NCBI RefSeq assembly: GCF_000212395.1
Contig: NC_015499.1
Span: forward strand, 1,093,421 to 1,157,420
Direction: 5' to 3'
DNA: 64,000 nt
Source: Thermodesulfobium narugense DSM 14796
Lineage (GTDB): Bacteria; Thermodesulfobiota; Thermodesulfobiia; Thermodesulfobiales; Thermodesulfobiaceae
Positions 8,509 through 17,866 of the stretch are shown here, one piece after another. Under the pieces are notes generated by a model. That model saw only the letters and a program-made list of their open reading frames with translations. It was not told where the DNA came from and ran no database searches. The position numbers and the translations under genes were made by a program. Position 1 is the first letter of the stretch, and every line of letters starts with the position of its first letter.

Positions 8509-9699
8509 TTATTTTAAAGCTAATTCAAGTATATTTAAGCCTTTTTCAAATTCCTCATTTGAAATAATCAAAGGTGGAGCAATTCTTAAAGTATTAGTCC
8601 CTAACATATTAACAAGTAGTCCCAATTCAAATGCTCTATTGAAAACTTCTTCAGTCTTCTTTACCGGATCAATTCCCCAAAGAAGACCCATACCCCTATA
8701 ATCTTTTAATAATCCCTCTTTCAACCATTTATCAAAAACTTCATCAGCCAACTTTCCTAATTTTGCTACATGTTCAACAATTTTATCTCTCTCTATAATC
8801 TCAAAAACCTTTAGGCCTACAGAGCAGATCAAAGGAGATCCACCAAAAGTAGTGGCGTGTTGTCCATGCTTCAAATGCGACGCCACACTATCCTTCGCTA
8901 ATACTGCACCTATAGGAACACCTGTTCCCAATCCCTTTGCAAGACTTACAATGTCAGGTGTTATCTCATAGTGTTCATAACAAAACATCTTCCCAGTTCT
9001 AGCTATACCTGCTTGTACTTCATCTAAGATAAGCAAAATATCTCTTTGATCACATATTTCTCTGACTCTCTTCAAGAATTTTTTCGGTAAAACGAAAACT
9101 CCCATACCCTCAACTGGCATAGTTTCCATTATTATAGCCGCTAAATTCTCTTCATTTTCTAATATATCTAAAAACTTATCCAAGTCGTTCATAGGGCCAA
9201 ATACCACTCCGGGAACAAGCGGTCTAAATGGTTCTTGATATTTTTCTTGACCTGTTACAGAGAGAGCACCAAAAGTTCTACCATGAAATGACCCTTCAAA
9301 GGCAAGAAATTTATTCTTTTCAGGATTGCCTTTGGAAAAGTGATAAGCTCTAGCTATTTTCAGAGCACCTTCATTTGCTTCTGCTCCGGAATTACAAAAA
9401 AATACCTTCCCCAAGCCGGAAATGTCTACTAACTTCTTTGCAAGAAGAATCTGATTTGGGTGATAGAATAAATTGCTCGCATGAATCAAAGTATGAGCTT
9501 GTTTATGGAGAATCTCTGCAATTTCTGGATGGGAGTGACCAAGTGAACATACTGATATACCACCAATAAAATCAAGATATTTCCTATCCTCAATATCTTT
9601 TAGATATACTCCCTCACCGCTTGCTAAAACTACAGGATATCTTTTATAAGTTTGCAAATGAACCATGTGTTCCAGTTCTATCCACTCTTCAGCTTTCAT
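8509..9699 (-). CDS. argD: Acetylornithine / class III aminotransferase
   Basis: Class III omega-aminotransferase of 396 residues, best matched to acetylornithine aminotransferase of arginine synthesis, which may also take succinyl-diaminopimelate. Motifs: FCNSGAEANEGALK (PLP phosphate site, about 101-114), GSFHGRT, LDEVQAGIARTG with D226 contacting the pyridine ring, and the Schiff-base lysine K255 in LAKGLGTGVPIGA. The C-terminal NTLRIAPPLIIS is as in ArgD. It is a single gene with no other arginine genes nearby. Related members (ornithine or GABA aminotransferases) cannot be fully excluded. Confidence 0.88.
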   Translation of the reverse strand: MKAEEWIELEHMVHLQTYKRYPVVLASGEGVYLKDIEDRKYLDFIGGISVCSLGHSHPEIAEILHKQAHTLIHASNLFYHPNQILLAKKLVDISGLGKVFFCNSGAEANEGALKIARAYHFSKGNPEKNKFLAFEGSFHGRTFGALSVTGQEKYQEPFRPLVPGVVFGPMNDLDKFLDILENEENLAAIIMETMPVEGMGVFVLPKKFLKRVREICDQRDILLILDEVQAGIARTGKMFCYEHYEITPDIVSLAKGLGTGVPIGAVLAKDSVASHLKHGQHATTFGGSPLICSVGLKVFEIIERDKIVEHVAKLGKLADEVFDKWLKEGLLKDYRGMGLLWGIDPVKKTEEVFNRAFELGLLVNMLGTNTLRIAPPLIISNEEFEKGLNILELALK

Positions 9700-9838
9700 A
9701 ATACACCCCTTTGACTATTTGATTAAATAATTATACAACAATGCAAAATGTTACTTTTGAATTAATACAATTAAATTTGTAGTAAAATAATAACAGTTAT
9801 TTACAAAACGTATATAAGTATTTTTTTAGGAGGGCGCT

Positions 9839-10108
9839 ATGTGTCTAGCTGTTCCAATGAAAGTCAAATCGATTGAAAACGACATGGCCACTGTCGACTA
9901 TATGGGGACAGAAACCAAAGCTTGTACAGCTTTTTTGCCAGAAGTTAAAGTGGGAGATTACGTACTGGTACATGCAGGTTTTGCAATGGAAGTTCTTGAT
10001 GAAGAATCAGCACTTGAAGCCTTAAAATTATGGAAAGAACTTGAAGAGTTATCTTTTGAAAAAAAAGAACCAAAATTAGTCGAGGAAAAAAGCATTGAAT
10101 TGGCTTGA
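9839..10108 (+). CDS. hypC: [NiFe]-hydrogenase maturation chaperone HypC
   Basis: Small chaperone (89 residues) that starts with the diagnostic MCLAVP. Its Cys2 carries the Fe(CN)2CO unit together with HypD and delivers it to the hydrogenase large-subunit precursor. The core is of normal size, with a charged C-terminal tail of about 15 residues. A strong aggagg Shine-Dalgarno lies 6 bases before the ATG. The end of the gene overlaps the start of hypD by 14 bases. No hydrogenase structural genes are in the window. Confidence 0.96.
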   Translation: MCLAVPMKVKSIENDMATVDYMGTETKACTAFLPEVKVGDYVLVHAGFAMEVLDEESALEALKLWKELEELSFEKKEPKLVEEKSIELA

Positions 10109-11174
10109 TGAATTTAAGTCTCCAGAAATATCGCAAAAAATACTCGCCCAAATAAAAGAATTTGATTTTCCATATACTTTTATGGAAGTTTGCGGAACAC
10201 ATACAGTAAGCATCTTAAGATCAGGAATTAGGTCTCTTCTTCCAAAAAACATCAAACACATCTCAGGGCCGGGCTGCCCAGTTTGCGTAACGTCACAAGG
10301 TGATTGTGACCTTGCTATTTTAGCAGCTTCGATCCCAAATATCTGTATAACAACTTTTGGCGATATGCTAAAAGTCCCTGGCTCAAAGTCAAACTTGGCC
10401 CAGGCAAGATCTGAAGGCAAGCACGTTGAGGTCGTTTATGGACCTTTAGACGCTTTGAAATATGCTGCCGACCACCCTGAAACTGAGGTAATTTTCCTGG
10501 GAATAGGCTTTGAAACAACAGCTCCAACAGTAGCAGCCACCATAAAAAAGGCAAAAGAGCAAAATATACATAATTTTAGCGTACTATCATTTCACAAAAT
10601 TGTACCTCCAGCACTAGATGCCCTTTTATCTACCAATCCAAAAATCGACGGCTTTATTTATCCCGGTCACGTAAGTACCGTAATTGGAACTAAACCTTAT
10701 AAGGATGTCTTGAGAAAATTTAATAAGGGTGGAGTAATAGCCGGGTTTGAACCAGTTGACATACTTTCTGCTATATTAGAACTCCTAAAAATGCAAAAAG
10801 ACAATCAACCAAAGGTGGTAAATAACTACCATAGAGCAGTAAAAGACGAGGGAAATATTAATGCTATGAACTTTATAAACGAAGTATTTGTTACCGAAGA
10901 CGCTGAGTGGAGAGGTATGGGAACTATACCGAATAGTGGACTGGGACTTAGAGGTGAATATAAAAAGTTTTGTGCCAAAACAAAATTTGGTCTTAAAAGT
11001 AAAAAAAGTCCAGATCCTCCAGGCTGCAGATGTGGGGAAGTTCTGCAGGGATTAATAGAACCATATGAATGCCCTCTGTTTGGGAAAGTCTGCACCCCTA
11101 TAAAACCAGTAGGTCCATGCATGGTGTCTACTGAAGGATCATGTGCTGCTCATTACAAATATGGAAAATTATAA
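10095..11174 (+). CDS. hypD: [NiFe]-hydrogenase maturation protein HypD
   Basis: Iron-sulfur scaffold on which the Fe(CN)2CO cofactor is assembled with HypC and HypE. Conserved blocks: CGTHTVSILRSG, SGPGCPVCVT, the GFETTAPT motif and four C-terminal Fe-S cysteines in CRCGEVLQGL and YECPLFGKVC. The chosen TTG start gives MNWLDEFKSPE, which aligns with the start of known HypD proteins, and a gaggaa Shine-Dalgarno lies inside the hypC end. The length of 359 residues is normal. Confidence 0.96.
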   Translation: MNWLDEFKSPEISQKILAQIKEFDFPYTFMEVCGTHTVSILRSGIRSLLPKNIKHISGPGCPVCVTSQGDCDLAILAASIPNICITTFGDMLKVPGSKSNLAQARSEGKHVEVVYGPLDALKYAADHPETEVIFLGIGFETTAPTVAATIKKAKEQNIHNFSVLSFHKIVPPALDALLSTNPKIDGFIYPGHVSTVIGTKPYKDVLRKFNKGGVIAGFEPVDILSAILELLKMQKDNQPKVVNNYHRAVKDEGNINAMNFINEVFVTEDAEWRGMGTIPNSGLGLRGEYKKFCAKTKFGLKSKKSPDPPGCRCGEVLQGLIEPYECPLFGKVCTPIKPVGPCMVSTEGSCAAHYKYGKL

Positions 11175-11217
11175 AAAATATCTTTTAACACTAAAACATT
11201 GATGTGGGAGGAAATTA

Positions 11218-12228
11218 ATGTCGGATATAATTACGCTTGCACACGGAGCAGGTGGAAGACTTACTTCAGAATTAATTGAAAATGTTTTCTCAATATACCT
11301 AGAAAAGCCTTTAAAGTTTGATGACGCTGCAGTTTTAGATTTTTCAGGCAAGGAAAATGAACTTACCTTCTGTACAGATGTTCATTTAGTAAAGCCGATC
11401 TTTTTCCCTGGCGGAAATCTCTCGCTACTTGCTATATATGGCACTATCAATGACCTCGTAGCTATGGGTTCAAAACCTCTTTATTTAACTCTGGGATGGA
11501 TAATAGAAGAAGGAGTTGAGATTAATCTAATTAAAGAGCTTGCTAATGAAATCAAAAAAGCATCAGATGAATGTAACGTAAAAGTTGTCGCAGGAGACAC
11601 AAAAGTAGTTCCAAAGGGACAGGGTGACGGAGTTTATTTAAGCGTATCTGGTGTAGGACAAAAAAAATCTTCTTTATCAATTAACTCTAGAAACATTAAA
11701 GAAGGCGATATTTTCATTATTACAGGAACTATTGCCGATCACGGCTGTGCTATTATGCTAGCAAGAGAAGATTTTCCTCTAAAGTCAAATATAGAGAGCG
11801 ACTGCGCCTGTCTGGACAAGCTTATTTTGCCCGCAGTAGAAAGATTTCAAAACGAAATACACGCAATGAGAGACCCCACAAGAGGAGGCCTTTCAACAGT
11901 TTTAAACGAGTTCGCCTCATCTTCAAATATTTGCATTGAAATAGATGAGGAAAAAGTTCCTATAAAAGATGAAATATATGGCCTTCTTGATCCCTTAGGT
12001 CTTGACCCGTTTACTATAACCTGTGAAGGGAAGATGCTCATAGCGTGTTCTCCAAATATTGGCGAAGATTTGCTAAACATGCTAAGATCCCATCCACTTG
12101 GAAAGGACTCTAATATAATAGGCACAGCAACCAAGCAAGTACCTGGAAGAGTTATTCTTAACACAAAGATAGGCGGAAAAAGATTTTTGGATATGCCAAT
12201 AGGCGAAAATTTGCCGAGAATATGCTAA
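11218..12228 (+). CDS. hypE: [NiFe]-hydrogenase maturation protein HypE
   Basis: Dehydrates the S-carbamoyl group on its own C-terminal cysteine to a thiocyanate, giving the cyanide ligands of the hydrogenase iron. The protein ends exactly in ENLPRIC, so the essential terminal Cys is present. The N-terminal LAHGAGGRLTSELI and CAIMLARE blocks are typical of the PurM-like fold. It follows hypD by 43 bases with its own gggagg Shine-Dalgarno. The partner HypF, which makes the carbamoyl group, is elsewhere. The stop codon directly abuts the stop of convergent sucD with no base between. Confidence 0.96.
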   Translation: MSDIITLAHGAGGRLTSELIENVFSIYLEKPLKFDDAAVLDFSGKENELTFCTDVHLVKPIFFPGGNLSLLAIYGTINDLVAMGSKPLYLTLGWIIEEGVEINLIKELANEIKKASDECNVKVVAGDTKVVPKGQGDGVYLSVSGVGQKKSSLSINSRNIKEGDIFIITGTIADHGCAIMLAREDFPLKSNIESDCACLDKLILPAVERFQNEIHAMRDPTRGGLSTVLNEFASSSNICIEIDEEKVPIKDEIYGLLDPLGLDPFTITCEGKMLIACSPNIGEDLLNMLRSHPLGKDSNIIGTATKQVPGRVILNTKIGGKRFLDMPIGENLPRIC

Positions 12229-13188
12229 TTAAAATCTACCGCTAAAATCCCTTCCTTCAATTTGCGAAATATAATATTCGAATAAGTGTTGTTTTGATTC
12301 CCTTGAGGTTCTTACTACTCCCAGGGATTTTTTTGCAATGTTCAAAAGATCGTCAATACTTTCTGCAACTATCACTCCAGCAGATCTAAACGCTTCAATC
12401 TTACTCTGGACACTACCCATCTTTCCATAAACAATTGCACCGGCATGTCCCATTCTTTTGCCTTCAGGCGCACTTGCACCAGAAATGAAGGCAACAACAG
12501 GTTTTGTCATTTCTCTAATAAATTCACATGCATCTTCTTCATCAGTACCACCAATTTCTCCAATCAAAAATACTAATTCTGTCTGGGAATCTCTTTCAAA
12601 AAGCATAAGTACATCTTTAAATGTAGTGCCAATAACAGGATCTCCACCAATCCCAACTACAGTGGACTGACCAATCCCATTGGAGGTAAGTAAATATGAA
12701 ATTTCATAAGTTAGCGTACCCGATCTTGACACTATCCCTACAGGGCCTGGCATAAAAGCATTTGCAGGCATAATCCCTGCTTTGCATACGCCTGGAACTA
12801 TCACTCCTGGACAATTAGGGCCAATTAGTCTTATATCTTTTTTTGTTTTTAGAAAACTATATACATCAGCCATTTCATGTAAGCTTACACCTTCTGTAAT
12901 ACATATTATCAACTTTATTTTTGCAAATATTGCTTCAAATATAGCGTCCTGACATGCAAAGGGTGGTACAAATATTACACTAACATTAGCACCAGTCTCT
13001 TTTACAGCTTCTTCAACAGAGTCAAATATTGGTACTTTATCTAAAAATAGAGTCCCACCTTTTTTCGGAGTAACTCCTGCTACCACTTTGCTTGGGTAAT
13101 TTAACATTTGTTCTGTATGAAAAGAACCTTCTCTACCTGTAATGCCCTGCACAAGAATTTTGCTTCTTTTATCTAAAAGAATGCTCAA
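12229..13188 (-). CDS. sucD: Succinyl-CoA synthetase alpha subunit
   Basis: CoA-binding, phosphohistidine-carrying subunit that interconverts succinyl-CoA and succinate with nucleotide triphosphate. Visible: the [16 protein letters not shown]-terminus, the [11 protein letters not shown] block and the active-site histidine in [10 protein letters not shown]. At 319 residues it is about 25 longer than the E. coli protein because of a C-terminal tail ([15 protein letters not shown]). It lies downstream of sucC with a 23-base gap and likely shares its transcript. It links to the adjacent korDABC genes, which make or use succinyl-CoA. Confidence 0.95.
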   Translation of the reverse strand: MSILLDKRSKILVQGITGREGSFHTEQMLNYPSKVVAGVTPKKGGTLFLDKVPIFDSVEEAVKETGANVSVIFVPPFACQDAIFEAIFAKIKLIICITEGVSLHEMADVYSFLKTKKDIRLIGPNCPGVIVPGVCKAGIMPANAFMPGPVGIVSRSGTLTYEISYLLTSNGIGQSTVVGIGGDPVIGTTFKDVLMLFERDSQTELVFLIGEIGGTDEEDACEFIREMTKPVVAFISGASAPEGKRMGHAGAIVYGKMGSVQSKIEAFRSAGVIVAESIDDLLNIAKKSLGVVRTSRESKQHLFEYYISQIEGRDFSGRF

Positions 13189-13211
13189 TTTTACACCTCC
13201 AACAAAACGAT

Positions 13212-14309
13212 TTATTGATTAACTAACTCTACTATCTTTTTAGCGCCATCTCTTAAAGATGAAACTATTTCGAATCTTTCCTTAAGCATTTCTAATCCTT
13301 CTTCAGCTTTGGTTCCAGAAAGTCTTACTACTACTGGAAGATTTAATTTCTGCTCTTCTTCGAATTCTAACAAACCCTTTGCAACCTCATCAGCTCTTGT
13401 AATCCCACCAAATACGTTTATTAGGATACCTTTAAGCTTCTTTTGTTCTACTAGAAATTTTAGCGCGCTCTTAACCCTTTCGGCTTTCGCTCCGCCTCCA
13501 ATATCTAAAAAGTTAGCACACTTTCCACCTGCTCTAGTTACAGAATCAATAGTAGCCAAAACTAACCCCGCACCGTTTCCTAAAATTCCAATATCACCTT
13601 CCAATGGTACAAATGAAAAGCCTAATTTTCTTGCTTCTATTTCAGATTGTTCGAGAAAGGCCTCAAATTCAGGATGTTTATAAAGAGCATTATCATCGAA
13701 CTCAACTTTTGCATCAGCACATATTACTTCCTTGTTCTTTGTAATAACAAGAGGGTTTATTTCAAGCATTACAAGGTCTTTTTCAACAAAAATTTTGTAT
13801 GCACTTTTTACAAATTGATTCAATATGTTATAAAGTTCAAAATCTTTTATCAAGTTTCTTATCATAAAATCCTTTATACCAATAATTGGGTCAACTTTCA
13901 CTTTATTAATTGCATCAGGTTTTGCTTCAGCAAGCTGCTCTATATCAACGCCGCCCTCTTTACAAAAAACCATCATATATCTTCTCGAAGGTCTGTAAAA
14001 AATAACGCTAAAATAAAGTTCCCTATCAATGTCTATTAGTTCTTCTGCAAGAATCCTGTTAACCTTTTCGCCTTTGATTTCCATAGAAAAAAGTTTTTCA
14101 AGAGCGTTTTTTAATTCATTGGAATCCTTTACCTTTAGAACCCCCCCAGCTTTTCCCCTGCCTCCAACCTTTACTTGTGCCTTCAGAACGCATGGGAAAT
14201 TTAATTTTGTAACAACTTGGTCCACATTCTCCTTGTCGATAATAACTCCCTTTGGTACGTTTAAATATTCACTTAAAATACTTTTGGCCTGATATTCAAA
14301 AAGTCTCAT
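13212..14309 (-). CDS. sucC: Succinyl-CoA synthetase beta subunit
   Basis: ATP-grasp subunit of succinyl-CoA synthetase that binds nucleotide and succinate. Motifs: MRLFEYQAK start, KAQVKVGGRGKAGGV, LEINPLV (metal-binding segment) and the GILINVFGGITRADEVA phosphate loop near residues 293-309. The protein has 365 residues and a full-length start. It is preceded by korC with a 15-base gap, so one operon korD-A-B-C-sucC-D is likely. Confidence 0.95.
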   Translation of the reverse strand: MRLFEYQAKSILSEYLNVPKGVIIDKENVDQVVTKLNFPCVLKAQVKVGGRGKAGGVLKVKDSNELKNALEKLFSMEIKGEKVNRILAEELIDIDRELYFSVIFYRPSRRYMMVFCKEGGVDIEQLAEAKPDAINKVKVDPIIGIKDFMIRNLIKDFELYNILNQFVKSAYKIFVEKDLVMLEINPLVITKNKEVICADAKVEFDDNALYKHPEFEAFLEQSEIEARKLGFSFVPLEGDIGILGNGAGLVLATIDSVTRAGGKCANFLDIGGGAKAERVKSALKFLVEQKKLKGILINVFGGITRADEVAKGLLEFEEEQKLNLPVVVRLSGTKAEEGLEMLKERFEIVSSLRDGAKKIVELVNQ

Positions 14310-14324
14310 GAATTCACCTCTTAT

Positions 14325-14894
14325 TTAAAATACAAATTCTATAGAACCTTTAGCTTCCAAGATCTCCTTTCCCAGTTGCTTTCCTATATCAAACGCACTT
14401 TTGTTTAACTCTATTGTTGCTTTTGGCACTCTATTTAAAATAGCATTTAATAAAGTTTCTTCGCTAATTAATGGATATACAACAGAAATGGTTCCAAGGG
14501 CAGCTATGTTTGAAGCCAGCTCTTTTCCTATTTTATCTCTTACAGTTTTTGATATTGGAGCACTGAAATAAACAACATTTTCTTCTCTTTTTTCAGCTTC
14601 AACATAAGTAGAATCAAATAATATAACAGCACCCTTTTTGACATCACTCTTATATTTATCATAGGCCTTTTGTGACATGGCAAGTAAAAAATCAGCTAGA
14701 TATACTTTTGGATAATCTATTTCTGTATCAGAAATAATACAGTCTGCCTTACTTGCTCCACCTCTTGATTCAGGGCCATATGATTGACTTTGCAAAACTC
14801 TATGCCCTTCATTAAGTGCAGCTTCAGCATATATAATAGCAGCAAGTATCAAACCCTGACCCCCAGTTCCCGCAAATCTTAATTCCTTTGTCAC
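14325..14894 (-). CDS. korC: 2-oxoacid:ferredoxin oxidoreductase gamma subunit
   Basis: Gamma subunit (189 residues) of a four-subunit 2-oxoacid:ferredoxin oxidoreductase. The hallmark N-terminal GTGGQGLILAA and QSYGPESRGGASKADC motifs are present. Together with the neighbouring A, B and D genes it forms the complex that converts 2-oxoglutarate to succinyl-CoA with reduction of ferredoxin, or the reverse when reduced ferredoxin drives carboxylation. The start overlaps the korB stop by 4 bases. Confidence 0.92.
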   Translation of the reverse strand: MTKELRFAGTGGQGLILAAIIYAEAALNEGHRVLQSQSYGPESRGGASKADCIISDTEIDYPKVYLADFLLAMSQKAYDKYKSDVKKGAVILFDSTYVEAEKREENVVYFSAPISKTVRDKIGKELASNIAALGTISVVYPLISEETLLNAILNRVPKATIELNKSAFDIGKQLGKEILEAKGSIEFVF

Positions 14895-15718
14895 TGGGCA
14901 CCTCCTCTAAATTTCATTATACGTTCTCTAACTACTTCATTTAATTCTACGTCTTCTTTTTCCTTTATTAGCTCGCCTATCACAATCTTTCCCTGTAATT
15001 CATCACTTCCCATATTCTGGGCCACTTTAAATGGCACAGAGATATCTTTCATATATTTGAGCATCGAAGCAGGATCGGGAAATTTATTTCTCCTCCCATA
15101 ATTCACTGGACACTGCGTAAAGGTTTCAACAAAAGAAAAGCCGTGATGTTTTATAGCGTTCGCATAAAGTTCAGTCATAAGTGAGGCATGATACGCAGTA
15201 GCTCTTGCCACATAAGTGGCTCCTGCACCAATAGCTAAATTACAAAAGTCAAATGCCCTTGCAAAATTTCCATACGGTGTTGTAGTTGAGAGTCTGGATT
15301 GAGGAGTTGTAGGAGAACTTTGTCCTCCTGTCATGCCATATATTTGATTATTCAAAACAATTGCAGTTATATCTATATTCCTTCGACAAGCATGAATAAA
15401 GTGATTTCCGCCAATAGCCAGAGCATCTCCATCTCCCATTATTACAATGACCTTTACATCATCTCTTACAAGTCTTAATCCTGTTGCAAAAGCTAGAGCT
15501 CTGCCATGTGTAGTATGAACAGTACTAAAATCCAAGTATCCTACCACTCTTGAAGCACAACCGATACCAGAAAATATTACTGTCTTATCTTTATCAATAT
15601 TTACCCTATCAAAAGCCCTAAGGAGCGCACCAAGAGCAATACCATGTCCACAACCAGGACACCACATATGAGGTAATCTATCCATTCTTAGATATTTTTT
15701 AACCAACTCTCCAATCAC
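14891..15718 (-). CDS. korB: 2-oxoacid:ferredoxin oxidoreductase beta subunit (TPP-binding)
   Basis: Thiamine-diphosphate subunit of 275 residues. The cluster-ligand motif WCPGCGHG, the TPP/Mg motif VIVIMGDGDALAIGGNHF and the NNQIYGMTGGQ segment are all present. Substrate choice (2-oxoglutarate rather than pyruvate) is inferred from the KorDABC gene order and the sucCD neighbours. It overlaps both flanking genes by 4 bases, which indicates translational coupling. Confidence 0.93.
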   Translation of the reverse strand: MIGELVKKYLRMDRLPHMWCPGCGHGIALGALLRAFDRVNIDKDKTVIFSGIGCASRVVGYLDFSTVHTTHGRALAFATGLRLVRDDVKVIVIMGDGDALAIGGNHFIHACRRNIDITAIVLNNQIYGMTGGQSSPTTPQSRLSTTTPYGNFARAFDFCNLAIGAGATYVARATAYHASLMTELYANAIKHHGFSFVETFTQCPVNYGRRNKFPDPASMLKYMKDISVPFKVAQNMGSDELQGKIVIGELIKEKEDVELNEVVRERIMKFRGGAQ

Positions 15719-16851
15719 TTTGAGATCACCTCATTTACAGTGTTATATATGATATCAGGAGCAATGAGCTCTCCCTTTATACCTTGAATCAAAGTTACAT
15801 TACAATTTTCTAGAACCGACCTCTTTACCTCAAGCACCATCTGACCCATACTCATTTCTGCCACAACTATATTTTTAACATTCTTTGACAATTCCCTAAC
15901 TCTCTTTGAAGGAAATGGCCACACTGTAATAGGCCTGAAAAAACCGACCTTAACGTTATTTTTTCTGAGTTCTCTCACAGCGCGCAGGCTCGACCTAGCA
16001 ACTGAACCATAAGAAATGACTATTACTTCAGCGTCATCTATAAACCTTTCATCATAAGAAATTATCTCATCTTCAACTGCATCTATTTTATTGTGCAATC
16101 TTTTAATCAAAAATTCTGTTTTTTCAGGATCTTCTACAGGAAAACCCAACTCATCGTGAACCAGACCCGTAACGTTGAATCTATAGCCTGTTCCAAGAGG
16201 TGGCAATTTTGCACCCTTATCTTTGTTTACCTTATAAGGACGAAAACTCTCTTTTTCATCAGGAAATGGCCCTCTTTCGGGAACTTCAACAATATTTTTA
16301 ATGTTATCAATGTCTATTCCCTCTCTCATATGAGCTACTACCTCATCAAGAAGCAAAACCACTACCGACGAGATTTTTTCTGACCAATAAATTGCACGTA
16401 TAACCTCAGTAAAACATTCTTCAACAGAGAATGGTGCAAACGAAACCATTGGATGATCTCCATGTGTTCCCCATCTTACCTGCATGTAATCAGATTGAGA
16501 TGGTGCTGTCGCTATTCCTGTACTTGGTCCCATTCTCTGGACATTTACAATTACAACTGGTACCTCCGCCATTATTGCGTAGCCAATATTTTCTTGCATA
16601 AGAGAAAATCCAGGACCGCTAGTTGCGCTCATAGCTCTAAACCCGCCCAATGATGCACCAATACAGGCTGCTATGGAAGATATCTCATCCTCCATTTGGA
16701 TAAAAACTCCTCCAACCTTTGGCAAATCTCTTGCACACATCTCAGCTATCTCTGTAGAAGGAGTAATTGGATATCCTGCAAAAAATCTTAACCCCCCTTT
16801 AATTGCTCCGTAAACCACTGCCTCATTACCTTGAATTAGTTTTGCGCTCAT
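15715..16851 (-). CDS. korA: 2-oxoacid:ferredoxin oxidoreductase alpha subunit
   Basis: Alpha subunit of 378 residues with the pyrimidine-binding fold. It opens with LIQGNEAVVYGAIKGG and contains FAGYPITPSTEIAE, MEDEISSIAACIGAS and ATSGPGFSLMQE, the typical KorA blocks. The C-terminal part has the KVGFFRPITVWPFP linker. It acts with korB, korC and korD as a cytosolic heterotetramer. Confidence 0.94.
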   Translation of the reverse strand: MSAKLIQGNEAVVYGAIKGGLRFFAGYPITPSTEIAEMCARDLPKVGGVFIQMEDEISSIAACIGASLGGFRAMSATSGPGFSLMQENIGYAIMAEVPVVIVNVQRMGPSTGIATAPSQSDYMQVRWGTHGDHPMVSFAPFSVEECFTEVIRAIYWSEKISSVVVLLLDEVVAHMREGIDIDNIKNIVEVPERGPFPDEKESFRPYKVNKDKGAKLPPLGTGYRFNVTGLVHDELGFPVEDPEKTEFLIKRLHNKIDAVEDEIISYDERFIDDAEVIVISYGSVARSSLRAVRELRKNNVKVGFFRPITVWPFPSKRVRELSKNVKNIVVAEMSMGQMVLEVKRSVLENCNVTLIQGIKGELIAPDIIYNTVNEVISK

Positions 16852-17078
16852 TTCTTTTCACCTTTTTCAACAAGTTCTATTGCAAAATCTGGACATCTCA
16901 ACTCACACTGATAGCAATTTATGCACTTCTCAGGCTCAGTTACTCTACATTTTCTCTGCTCATCAAATTCAAGTATGTTTGCCGGGCAAAACTCTATACA
17001 TATGCCGCACCCCTTGCAAAAAGCCCTGTTTACTACAGGTTCTAGACGAGAACTTTGTGACATAACTTCCCCTTTCAA
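16848..17078 (-). CDS. korD: 2-oxoacid:ferredoxin oxidoreductase delta subunit (2[4Fe-4S] ferredoxin)
   Basis: Ferredoxin-like electron-transfer subunit of 76 residues with two four-cysteine motifs, CKGCGICIEFCP and CINCYQCELRCP, each of which binds a [4Fe-4S] cluster. It is the first gene of the operon. The start overlaps nothing; the stop overlaps the korA start by 4 bases. The 244 bases upstream contain an A/T-rich promoter region but no element I can define with confidence. Confidence 0.92.
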   Translation of the reverse strand: MKGEVMSQSSRLEPVVNRAFCKGCGICIEFCPANILEFDEQRKCRVTEPEKCINCYQCELRCPDFAIELVEKGEKK

Positions 17079-17322
17079 ACAAAATAATATTTAATGATTT
17101 TACAAGTTATTTATACAAAATTATATTACTAAAAGTTTAGTTATGCTATCTATATATTTTATGCATTGGATTAAAAAAACTTTTGAATAATGTTACAAAC
17201 CTTTGAACAAAGAAATCAGAAAAATTATAAGTCCAAATATTACCAAATTTTTTTTTAACTTTTCTTTATTTGATATAAAAATCTACCGCACACCCTGGTT
17301 TTAAACTAATCCATTAGATTTT

Positions 17323-17826
17323 TTACACTTCAAAAGAAATGTCGCCATGCTTTTTTATATAATTAACAATTCCGCCTTCATCTATTATTGATTGGATTCT
17401 GATATCAAGAGGAGGAAAATTCAACTTGTAGCTATTCCTTTTTTCTCTCAAAACACCTTTTTCTAGATCTATTGTTATTTCATCACCTTCTAAAATCTTT
17501 GACGTATCAACCATAATCACTGGAAGTCCAATATTGATAGCATTTCTAAAAAATATTCTGGCAAAGGATTTGGCTACCACTGCCTTTACACCACTCATTT
17601 TAAGAACTATTGGGGCATGTTCTCTTGACGAGCCAATTCCAAAATTGCTTCCTCCCACGAGTATTACTCCACCCTTTGCTTTCTCGTGAAAGTTTTCTAC
17701 CACATCTTCCAGGGCATGTTCAGATAATTTTTCTAGATCTGATCTTAAGTGAAAATATCTTCCTGGAATTATATGATCTGTAGATATGTTGTCTGAAACC
17801 TTTATAACTCTCCCAGATATTGTCAA
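17323..17826 (-). CDS. Aconitase-superfamily small subunit (LeuD/HacB-like)
   Basis: Swivel-domain subunit of a two-subunit hydro-lyase of the isopropylmalate isomerase / homoaconitase / aconitase family. It has DNISTDHIIPGRYF at the N-terminus and the GGSNFGIGSSREHAP active-site loop. The specificity loop after GRYF (HLRSD) differs from the ordinary LeuD 'YLxT' form. It is the partner of the gene at 17867. In this setting (IDH, Kor, SucCD nearby) it could act on citrate, but leucine-pathway or dimethylmalate-type activity is also possible. It has 167 residues, normal for the family. Confidence 0.85.
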   Translation of the reverse strand: MTISGRVIKVSDNISTDHIIPGRYFHLRSDLEKLSEHALEDVVENFHEKAKGGVILVGGSNFGIGSSREHAPIVLKMSGVKAVVAKSFARIFFRNAINIGLPVIMVDTSKILEGDEITIDLEKGVLREKRNSYKLNFPPLDIRIQSIIDEGGIVNYIKKHGDISFEV

Positions 17827-17866
17827 TTTTTAATCCTCCTAATAATTAATTAATTTGTTCTTAAAT

